From Candidatus Rifleibacteriota bacterium (GTDB lineage: Bacteria; Muiribacteriota; Ozemobacteria; Ozemobacterales; Ozemobacteraceae), in assembly GCA_015232575.1 (NCBI GenBank), contig JADFZL010000005.1, forward strand, positions 62,001 through 126,000: a stretch of 64,000 nucleotides of DNA, written 5' to 3'. The position numbers were made by a program, and so were the translations under genes. Below, piece after piece: positions 24,956 to 31,886 of the stretch. The number at the start of each line of letters is the position of its first letter. Position 1 is the stretch's first letter. The notes beneath the pieces were generated by a model. The model made no database searches. It was not told the origin of the DNA and was given only the letters and a program-made list of their open reading frames with translations.

Positions 24956-25978
24956 TTACTGGTCAGGGTTGTCGACATTGCCTTCGCCAGCCGGGGGTTG
25001 CTTTGCTTCAGATTCCCTTTGAAGAGCTGTCATTTCTTCTTCTGAAAGCTTTTCGACATGAGCGGTAAGAAAAGACAGCGCAGGATCTCTATAAAAGGCT
25101 ATTTCAAGATAATCGTATTCGATGCCAATGTAAACACCTGAATCATCATTCCATTTCTGCCAGACAGAAGCTGGAATCGTGATTTTTTCGACGATTCCCT
25201 TGTTCCAGGTAAAGGCTTTCAACTTGTCTGGAGTCAGGAAAAATACATCAGGGCACTTTGTCGCTCTCTTCAAAACTGGTTTTGCCTTGTATTTCAAAGA
25301 TTTCCCAGCTTCCCGAAGTTTCATGAATCTATCAAACTCTTCAGGATGCGCGCCTCTGTAAAGTGTCACGTCACCATTTTTGGCGGCGCAGTATCTCAAC
25401 ATTGCACTGAGAGTTTGCCCTTTTCGAAGAGTATATGATTTGCCAGTCCATTCAAACCATGGCTGATTCTTTGTTAAGTAGTAAAAGTTATCCGTGTTTC
25501 TTATATCGCCATTGAATTTTGAGCGATAATAACCTTCGGCGAAAACGTGACGATTGTACATGACAAAACCGCCACCGGCTTGAATTATTCGTGCTTTATT
25601 GTATATCGGACAAGGAATAATGCGGCTTTTGTTTATCAAGCCCGAAAAATCTATATATTCCAATTCACTTTTCAAATACTCTGCATAATTATTTTTGGAA
25701 AAATATTCCTGCAATTGAGCAGGTGTCTCAATCCATTTCAAATTTTGGGAAGGCGGATTAACAAAGGGCCATACAACTTCCATGAAATCGCTGACCGGAA
25801 CTTTCAAAAGAATTTGTGCAATCTGCTCGGTTGCGACTTTACCCGCGCCCGGCTTCTTTACTTTAAGTTCCTTTAAATACGCGCCGGTCGGGTCAGCAGC
25901 CATCAAAGGCATTGTGGTAAATTGGGCAGCGAAAAACAGCGTCAAAATTACTATGAACTTTAAATTTCTGCGCTTCAT
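24956..25978 (-). CDS. Exported protein with a putative ADP-ribosyltransferase-like domain
   Basis: A signal peptide (FIVILTLFFAAQF...MPLMAAD) starts at ATG 25978, chosen because AAAGGA lies eight bases upstream; the frame could start at 26011. The mature part contains three blocks in the order expected for an R-S-E type ADP-ribosyltransferase: VTLYRGAHPEEF (the Arg strand, about residue 205), DVFFLTPDKLKAFTWNKG followed by VEKITIPASVW (Ser/Thr strand and helix), and YDYLEIAFYRDPAL (Glu strand, about 305). The Ser position reads FLTPD, so activity is uncertain. No target or partner is visible. A fragment of the gene recurs at 27157-27310. Confidence 0.55.
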   Translation of the reverse strand: MKRRNLKFIVILTLFFAAQFTTMPLMAADPTGAYLKELKVKKPGAGKVATEQIAQILLKVPVSDFMEVVWPFVNPPSQNLKWIETPAQLQEYFSKNNYAEYLKSELEYIDFSGLINKSRIIPCPIYNKARIIQAGGGFVMYNRHVFAEGYYRSKFNGDIRNTDNFYYLTKNQPWFEWTGKSYTLRKGQTLSAMLRYCAAKNGDVTLYRGAHPEEFDRFMKLREAGKSLKYKAKPVLKRATKCPDVFFLTPDKLKAFTWNKGIVEKITIPASVWQKWNDDSGVYIGIEYDYLEIAFYRDPALSFLTAHVEKLSEEEMTALQRESEAKQPPAGEGNVDNPDQ

Positions 25979-26083
25979 TACAAAAATCCTTTCCCGGAAA
26001 ATCGCAAACATATTTTATATCTTATCCGTCAATCGATGATCTTGTCAAGAAGGTGAAAAATTCTTGTCGCCCGGAATCACTTT

Positions 26084-26182
26084 ATTTTTGTAACAATTCA
26101 ATGTTTTTCAAGGTAAGTAAAGTTAGATAGCAAAAAAATCCGAAAGGAGAATTTTATGTTAAAACAAGTAATTGTTGAGTAG
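26084..26182 (+). pseudogene. Duplicate of the LysM gene leader with a nine-codon stub
   Basis: Bases 26084-26172 repeat 22545-22632: the same leader, the GAAAGGAGAATTTTATG start signal and the first codons. The copied frame (ATG 26156) ends at TAG 26180-26182 after eight residues. Confidence 0.75.
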
Positions 26183-26258
26183 CACCAGTTTGTGTCAGAT
26201 TTTATGTTAAAAGCTTTTGAAAAATCAATATCGTTAAATTTAATTAAGGAGCATTATT

Positions 26259-26753
26259 ATGAAGAAATTCTGTTTCTTACTTGTATTGCTGTTCTCTAGT
26301 CTTATTCTTTCACCTGCCAGCTCATACGAAGTTCCCAAAACGCCGTTTATATCCGGAAAACTCACAGCCAAAGTTCTAGCAATGACAGCAGTAGAAAAGA
26401 TGGCAATTGAAGGAGGAAAAATAAAGGATCTTTTCTTTATTAAAAGTCGGGTTGTCAAATCTGTCATACTGGAAATAGTAAACTGTAACATTAATGAAAA
26501 TACTGAAAAAAAGTATCCGCATCTTTTGGCCTATTTGAATAGCAATGCAAAAGAACTGCCGGCAGAAATATGGGAGGATACCGAGGTGCGCAGGAATATG
26601 ATGAAATATCGTAAGTCCAATGGTGAAGTTAAGGATGGTTTTATAATTACGGTTGAAGCAAATTTTTGGGTTGTTGAAAACCCCATAAATCCAAATGAAA
26701 CTCCTTCTGTAATAATCTTCTTGAAAGATATGTCGGTAAAACCAGCAAAATAG
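26259..26753 (+). CDS. Small exported protein of unknown function
   Basis: This 164-residue protein starts with a clear signal peptide (FCFLLVLLFSSLILSPASSYE). The mature part is a mixed alpha/beta sequence with no motif I recognise; it holds KMAIEGGKIKDLFFI and a C-terminal strand-rich stretch (GFIITVEANFWVV). AAGGAG precedes the ATG. The gene lies within a decayed duplicate of the 22.5-25.8 kb block and is bounded by copies of the LysM gene on both sides. A terminator follows. Confidence 0.65.
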   Translation: MKKFCFLLVLLFSSLILSPASSYEVPKTPFISGKLTAKVLAMTAVEKMAIEGGKIKDLFFIKSRVVKSVILEIVNCNINENTEKKYPHLLAYLNSNAKELPAEIWEDTEVRRNMMKYRKSNGEVKDGFIITVEANFWVVENPINPNETPSVIIFLKDMSVKPAK

Positions 26754-26795
26754 TCTGTATGTGAAAGGTTTAAAGTTTTCTAATTGAATGTTACA

Positions 26796-26841
26796 ACAAG
26801 GCACACTTTATGATTTTTAATAAAGCTGTGCCTTGTTTTTA
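26796..26841 (+). terminator. Rho-independent terminator
   Basis: ACAAGGCACA (26796-26805) pairs with TGTGCCTTGT (26827-26836), extended by CTTTA/TAAAG, and is followed by TTTTT. The next stretch to 26937 holds nothing recognisable. Confidence 0.85.
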
Positions 26842-26937
26842 TGTAGAACGTAATTGTTTTGATGAGGCTTTTACTGATACTATAAGAAGGGGGTTCTTCA
26901 TTTTCTGAGTTGTCAGTTGTTGTGCATATCACTTCAA

Positions 26938-27158
26938 TAATTCTTGAAATCAGAGAAGGAATCAAGAATATTTATATCCTTCAGAAACGTATTCATGATG
27001 CTCGTGTTCGCTTAGTCGAAAAAATGAAAGAGAAGGCCCGAAAAGTTGCAGGCGCTGTTGATAAAGCTACCGATTATGCAATTTAAAAGGCAAAAGAAGA
27101 AGCTGATGAAGCACTTTGGGCCCTTGTAAAGGTTTATCAAAACCTGAGAGTTAACTAT
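26938..27158 (+). pseudogene. Internal fragment of the LysM-protein gene
   Basis: The sequence repeats 23141-23360 of the LysM gene with few changes. The copied frame has a TAA where the intact gene has GAA (GCAATTTAAAAGGC here against GCAATTGAAAAGGC). It has no start and no LysM domain. Confidence 0.8.
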
Positions 27159-27310
27159 TTTGTTTATCAGCCCCGAAAAATCTATATTTTCCAATTCACT
27201 ATTCAAATACTCTGCATAATTATTTTTGGAAAAATATTCCTGCAATTGAGCAGGTGTCTCAATCCATTTCAAATTTTGGGAAGGCGGATTAACAAAGGGT
27301 CATACAACTC
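27157..27310 (-). pseudogene. Fragment of the ART-like exported protein gene
   Basis: Bases 27157-27310 repeat about 25627-25778, coding on the minus strand for LKWIETPAQLQEYFSKNNY and flanking residues. It joins directly to the LysM gene fragment at 27158, so the ATPase gene and most of both neighbours have been deleted from this copy. Confidence 0.8.
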
Positions 27311-27338
27311 AACAATATAGGAATATAGAGGTTTTGCT

Positions 27339-29108
27339 TTACCGGAAATACTTACTTATTGTTCTTATCTTTTCACAAAGTTTGGAAGCGGAAAGTGTAA
27401 TTGAATGTTTCATTATTTCATGAAACTTTGAGTATAAAGGCGCGGCACGCAAAAGATCGGGATTGGTGTAAAGACTGTTTCTCGCCGGAAGCAGGTAGCG
27501 AGGGGCATTTCCAAATTCCGGAATCAGAAGCTTTGCGGTGAATTTCTCTGAATTGAAAAAACTGATCAGTTCAAGAGCGTCCCTGCGTTTCGCCGAATCT
27601 ACTCCAGAACGTATTGTGAGAGCGTCAACCCGCGCCAATGGTTTCGAACCATTATCTGCCATTGGAGCAGAAACAACATCAATATCCCAGGCGCCAACAG
27701 GTTCGTTAATTTGTTTTGTGTCGTTAAAGACAAAAGAAAAAGATCCAACGGCGGCTTCGTCTGAGCTTATTCCATTGATAAATTCATCAACAACATAGTA
27801 CATGTGTTCCGAGTATCCCAGCAAAGCGCGTGATTTTCGATGCGCGAAATGTTTTGCGTTACACTTGTCTGAATTGTCATCACCCGTTCGAAGAGCGCTC
27901 AGACGTTTTAGTGAATTGATTGCCAGTACATCAGGCGTTGGGCAAAATACGTGTTTCAGTGTTTTGTCCGGAGTTTGATAAATATCAAGCATTGCGTCAA
28001 GGTATTTTCCACCAATTGTGCTTCGTCCCTTCATATTGGCGAGTAGGCCCTGCCCTTTTGAAGGCGAATTTCCGATGATGAGTTCCAGGCCATTTAATGA
28101 AGTCAGTTTTTCAAACTTTTCATGGTCTGGATCGTCTTTTCTGAAGAAAATCAAGTCTCCGCAAAGCCAGTGCGGAACGCCATAAATTTTTCCATCAATC
28201 ATTGAAGAGTCGCACGCAAATTGAAGAAACGTATCCTTTGGAGAAAGAACATCAGCCGGAAGTTCCTGGATCAATTTTTCATCTACCAAATCGCGAAGAA
28301 ATATTGTGTCAACTTCAAAAACATCAGCTCGACTGGTTCTTACGGCTTCAAGAAGTTGTCCGCTGTAATATTCAACTCCCAATTCGACGTAGCGAAGATC
28401 AATATCAGGATGCAAATCTTCGAATTCAGTCTCAAGTTTCCAGTACATTTCTGCACTTTGGGGAACATAGGGATAAAGCGCAACTCGAAGCTGGCGGCGG
28501 CCTGTTGTTTGAATCGTGAAATATCTGCCAAAATATTGCCTTACTTCTTCCTGAGTAAGCTCAGTTTCATGAAGGTACCATGCTGTAGCGCGAAACAATT
28601 TGGAATCACCGCAAACAAGCCTTACCTCAAAGTTTGTAAAGGAAAATAATGGTTCCCCGTTTTTGTCGATCAGTTTAGCTGGATCAAAACCATCAAGATT
28701 AAACGCAAGAATTTTTTTCTGCGGAAATTTATCAACTGCATTTCTTACGGCAACTTCGACATTCTTTGTGGATTCTTCCGGTGATATCTTCCACCAATTC
28801 TCGTCTTTGGAAAGGTAGCCATGTTTTACAAAACCCTTAAAAGTGATCACTTTCCGCCCTAAAGATTCGGACAATTTTTGCGCGAACCGTTCCAGACTTG
28901 GCCCGGAAGTCGCATTTCTTCCATCAAAGCCTAACGCGATTATAGCAGCATCAGCAGGGGGAAGTTCATTACGTTGAAAAAAGGAAACCACAGAACAAGA
29001 TGCCGTTAATTCTTTCGAAAAACTGGTCTGCAAAATATCTTCAGCATAAGCCAGCATTCCAAACATCAATGAAAGAATGATGAAAGCGAACAGACGGATT
29101 TTTTTCAT
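27339..29108 (-). CDS. Exported thiaminase I-like enzyme with extra N-terminal region
   Basis: Thiaminase I (thiamine pyridinylase, EC 2.5.1.2) cleaves thiamine by exchanging its thiazole for another base. From about residue 205 the protein matches this family: LRVALYPYVPQ, DVFEVDTIFLRDLVD, IYGVPHWLCGDLIFFRK with the nucleophilic Cys at about 316, LLGYSEHMYYV with the expected catalytic Glu, and RYLLPARNSLY. The fold is that of a periplasmic binding protein. A signal peptide (FAFIILSLMFGMLAYA) is followed by about 180 residues that the classical enzyme lacks. ATG 29108 is chosen for its AAAGG site; TTG 29114 is also in frame. Confidence 0.75.
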   Translation of the reverse strand: MKKIRLFAFIILSLMFGMLAYAEDILQTSFSKELTASCSVVSFFQRNELPPADAAIIALGFDGRNATSGPSLERFAQKLSESLGRKVITFKGFVKHGYLSKDENWWKISPEESTKNVEVAVRNAVDKFPQKKILAFNLDGFDPAKLIDKNGEPLFSFTNFEVRLVCGDSKLFRATAWYLHETELTQEEVRQYFGRYFTIQTTGRRQLRVALYPYVPQSAEMYWKLETEFEDLHPDIDLRYVELGVEYYSGQLLEAVRTSRADVFEVDTIFLRDLVDEKLIQELPADVLSPKDTFLQFACDSSMIDGKIYGVPHWLCGDLIFFRKDDPDHEKFEKLTSLNGLELIIGNSPSKGQGLLANMKGRSTIGGKYLDAMLDIYQTPDKTLKHVFCPTPDVLAINSLKRLSALRTGDDNSDKCNAKHFAHRKSRALLGYSEHMYYVVDEFINGISSDEAAVGSFSFVFNDTKQINEPVGAWDIDVVSAPMADNGSKPLARVDALTIRSGVDSAKRRDALELISFFNSEKFTAKLLIPEFGNAPRYLLPARNSLYTNPDLLRAAPLYSKFHEIMKHSITLSASKLCEKIRTISKYFR

Positions 29109-29248
29109 GGCCAACCTTTCATTTCCATTTTACGAAGAGAATTGTTCGATCTTTATTATAGTTATTTTTCCAAAAGGAAATCAAACTAAAAGATGTTTAT
29201 GACAATGCGTGATTTTTAGGAAGCATAAAAAATTTATAAGCTATTTCA

Positions 29249-29322
29249 CTGTCAGGGGGGAACCCAGGTTCAGCTTTAAAACTTACTGGAGCCAATTTGC
29301 AGCAATTTTTGCCTTGACTTAA
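29249..29322 (-). repeat. Duplicate of the 3' end of the next gene
   Basis: Bases 29249-29322 repeat 29483-29556, the last codons and downstream flank of the exported protein gene at 29509, with several substitutions. Confidence 0.7.
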
Positions 29323-29331
29323 TGGTAAACT

Positions 29332-29421
29332 GTCATCTCTAACAAATGTGAGAGATCTAATAACAGCGAGATTTCTCCCTTCGGTCGAAATGACATCTTC
29401 ATTAAGGTTTGCTGTACTAAG
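29332..29421. mobile_element. Inverted-repeat element, copy 4, partial
   Basis: The inner palindrome lies at 29332-29394 in the reversed orientation, followed by the outer end GCTGTACTAAG (29411-29421). The other end is missing. It sits between the duplicated gene tail and the terminator. Confidence 0.65.
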
Positions 29422-29438
29422 TCTGAATAAAAGCAATT

Positions 29439-29476
29439 AAAAAACGCCTCAATAAACCACTGAGGCGTTTTTTAAT
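29439..29476. terminator. Terminator downstream of the 29509 gene
   Basis: AAAAAACGCCTCA (29439-29451) pairs with TGAGGCGTTTTTT (29461-29473) and can terminate in either direction. Confidence 0.85.
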
Positions 29477-29508
29477 TTTACTATCAGGGGGGAACTCGGG
29501 TTCAACTC

Positions 29509-30195
29509 TTAAAATTTACTGGAGCCGATTGCAGCAATCTTTGCCTTAACTTTAGGGTAATGTGCTGCGTTTACAAGCATTGTGACTTCGCTGAGATTAC
29601 TCACAGACGTAGCACCAGCGTATATAATCCTGTCATGATTTTTTAGAGATTCACACTTCTCTGCCAACTGGATAAATTCGTACGGACCTCTTGCTTTCTT
29701 AATTCCAGCCATCAGGATTTCATCAGCAATTTCTTTATTCTGACAACTCCTGGCAAGAGTTATGTAATCAGGAATATTTGCAGTTAATGGGATCCCTTTT
29801 TTCAGAAGACTATCGCGAACGTACCAGTTCGAACAACTTTCAGCCAGAGAAATTAAGTCTTCCAAATAGATTACACTTGATTTACCAGTGCTTTTGATAT
29901 AAATCTTATTTCCCTTAACATATATATTGTTCAGAATGATATTTACAGTTTCTTTACTTTTAGCGCTATCAGCCAATTTAATAACCTCAAGCGGCGATTT
30001 TGAATGTTTCACACCCGATTTGAGAAGCTCATCTCTGTTTTTCGGACTTGCATTTGCCAGCTCAATAACATCGTTTACGGAAGCTGCAACTTTCAAGGAA
30101 TTATTTTCATCAAACGGATTAGCGCTAACGTGTCCAATCATTGCCAACGAAACCAAAATGACCAATACTGATAATCTTGCTGCTATTTTACTCAT
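29509..30195 (-). CDS. Exported helical-repeat protein
   Basis: A signal peptide ends at HVSANPFDENN. The mature part contains repeats of about 35 residues, each with a hydrophobic helix and an aspartate or lysine-rich turn: VIELANASPKNRDELLKSG, VIKLADSAKSKETVNIIL, LISLAESCSNWYVRDSLL, YITLARSCQNKEIADEIL and FIQLAEKCESLKNHDRII. This looks like an alpha-solenoid. ATG 30195 has AAGGAG seven bases upstream; ATG 30201 is too close to the site. It is related to the protein at 30817-31680 by its mature N-terminus, repeats and C-terminal KAKI. Function unknown. Confidence 0.7.
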   Translation of the reverse strand: MSKIAARLSVLVILVSLAMIGHVSANPFDENNSLKVAASVNDVIELANASPKNRDELLKSGVKHSKSPLEVIKLADSAKSKETVNIILNNIYVKGNKIYIKSTGKSSVIYLEDLISLAESCSNWYVRDSLLKKGIPLTANIPDYITLARSCQNKEIADEILMAGIKKARGPYEFIQLAEKCESLKNHDRIIYAGATSVSNLSEVTMLVNAAHYPKVKAKIAAIGSSKF

Positions 30196-30302
30196 AACCA
30201 TTCTCCTTCAGATTTATTTTCAGCTCTTAATTAGGCTTACCTGATAAATCATTTAATTGTTACAAGAATATAAATGAAATTATGAGAAATTGCATTGAAT
30301 TC

Positions 30303-30797
30303 TCAAAGCTGAATGATTGCGCTTTCGAGTGATGTTGGAACTACAAACATGCTGAGATAGGAAGGACGGGCGGAAAGAAGGCTTGAGTAGTTGTCTGTCC
30401 ATGGTGATTTCGAAACTGTTTCTGATGCAGGATTCTGAAATTGCCTTCTTTCAAGTCCGAGATCTTTTGCTTCTGCGTGTACAAGCGGTCCCAGATTAAA
30501 TATTGTAATCGAAACATGAAAAAGAATCAGGCCAGCAGAACGCATCAGCCAGGCGTATTCAGAGAGTGCTTCCCGTGTCATGAGATGCACCAGAGCAGCG
30601 TAGGTGCTGAAGACACCAGTATCATTTCGTATACCGCATCTGAATTAGTCAGAAGATATCCTGCAAGAAGCGCTGCCTGAGAGAAAGCCTGCGTGACTGC
30701 CTACGTCAAAAAGCTGCCTCCAGAAAACGGAAGCAGCTTTTTTCCAACCCAGGGCTGAATCATGAAAAGCAAACTTGCACCAAGGTCCGCAATAAAT
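30303..30797 (-). pseudogene. Internally deleted copy of the membrane spermidine-synthase-like gene
   Basis: The 3' part (about 30303-30630) matches 31906-32335 of the intact gene, and the 5' part (about 30638-30797) matches 33941-34110. About 1.6 kb between them is missing, and a further 99 bases are missing where the intact gene has the direct repeat GCAGGATTC (32014-32022 and 32113-32121). Remaining codons read HLMTREALSEYAWLMRS and PWTDNYSSLLSARPS. It is not functional. Confidence 0.85.
30708..30742 (-). terminator. Terminator downstream of the 30817 gene, formed in pseudogene sequence
   Basis: AAAAAGCTGCCTCC (30708-30721) pairs with GGAAGCAGCTTTTT (30729-30742). The matching part of the intact gene (about 34005-34035) cannot form this hairpin, so it arose after duplication. 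Confidence 0.6.
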
Positions 30798-30816
30798 GTA
30801 GATTATTGTTTGTCAA

Positions 30817-31680
30817 TTATTTCTGAAAGGCGAGAATTTTAGCCTTAATTTCAGGATCGGTTGCAGCATCCGCAACTTCCTTAAAATTGAATTTAATGTA
30901 ATTTTCGCGAATGTCCTTGCTGACTATGATATTGTGGAACCACAGCGCCCTTTTTAACAAAAACTTGTCACTGTTTATTGAATTACTCATTTGTTTTGCA
31001 ACTTCAATTACCTCATCTGAATCGCAAGCCGGAGCTATAAAAAGAATAGCATCTTTTCCATCACTTGTATTGGCATTTTTTGCCAATTCGACATTATAGT
31101 TCCAATTGCAGGTTTTTTCGACAAAACTCATTAAAACTTTGTCCTTGTTTTTCGGATCAACAGCTAATTTGGAAAGCATGATGGCACCATCTACGCTACC
31201 AGGTCTATGCGAAAGAATGAATTCGTCTCTAAGATTAGGAGAGGCAACTTGTTTCACATAACCCGCAAAAATGTCATCATTGTAAAATGGGATGTCTAGC
31301 ATATTTTTCAAAATCGCATCCCGGGTAGTCACATTACTTGCTAATTTTGACAACTTTATGATGTCGCCAGCTTGCGTCGGCAAATCTTGAGTTTTATTCC
31401 AAGGGAACTTCGGTTTAACACTCCATTTATATGGGGTATTTTTTATTCGGGATGCGTATTCAATGACACGCTTATCTTTATCGCTCTTGCTAAGACCTGG
31501 TTCCATAAGACTTATAATGAATTCGTCGATGGGAACTTTGTTTCCGACACCCACTTCAATGACGCTTACGCCTTCATACTTGATAGAAACATCATTGTTT
31601 TCTTCAGAAAACGGGTTTGCATATAACGAAGAGGGGCTCATCAGAGCAACGACACACAAAATTATTATAAACTGTTTCAC
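30817..31680 (-). CDS. Exported helical-repeat protein, relative of the 29509 protein
   Basis: The signal peptide (FIIILCVVALMSPSSLYA) precedes a mature start NPFSEENND much like NPFDENN in the neighbour. The mature part of about 265 residues has helix-turn repeats with spacing similar to that protein: IIKLSKLASNVTTRDAIL, KQVASPNLRDEFIL, AIMLSKLAVDPKNKDKVL, NVELAKNANTSDGKDAIL and VIEVAKQMSNSINSDKFL. Both proteins end with a VADAATDPEIKAKI-like stretch. It probably forms an exported alpha-solenoid. No enzyme motif is seen. It lies between a broken copy and the intact copy of the spermidine-synthase-like gene. Confidence 0.7.
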   Translation of the reverse strand: MKQFIIILCVVALMSPSSLYANPFSEENNDVSIKYEGVSVIEVGVGNKVPIDEFIISLMEPGLSKSDKDKRVIEYASRIKNTPYKWSVKPKFPWNKTQDLPTQAGDIIKLSKLASNVTTRDAILKNMLDIPFYNDDIFAGYVKQVASPNLRDEFILSHRPGSVDGAIMLSKLAVDPKNKDKVLMSFVEKTCNWNYNVELAKNANTSDGKDAILFIAPACDSDEVIEVAKQMSNSINSDKFLLKRALWFHNIIVSKDIRENYIKFNFKEVADAATDPEIKAKILAFQK

Positions 31681-31886
31681 ATTTTTTCTCCTTGTTATTT
31701 TTTTGTAATCTTTAACAATAACTTACCCTGAAAAATAGTAAATTGTTACAAACAAAATAAATCATAATTCTTCCCGACTATTTTTCTCCGCGTCTCTGCT
31801 TGATCCCGTTATTTTTAAATCTGCTGGATAGACAAGAACTTCATGTATCCTAAATAAAATTAAAGCAATTAAAATACTGAGGAGGT

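Noticed and set aside
27012..27272. Possible small exported gene on the minus strand
   Set aside because: Its first residues are a copied piece of the ART-like gene and its end is the antisense of the LysM fragment, so it spans a junction of two pseudogene pieces.
7648..29421. Evenly placed repeats as a CRISPR array
   Set aside because: The repeats are thousands of bases apart, about 160 bases long and palindromic, with no spacers or cas genes.
29197..29436. 79-codon minus-strand frame
   Set aside because: It is composed of the inverted-repeat element and a duplicated gene tail; no coding signal.
30303..30590. Small spermidine-synthase-like gene
   Set aside because: It is the C-terminal remnant of a deleted duplicate; it lacks the cofactor-binding loop and a start signal.
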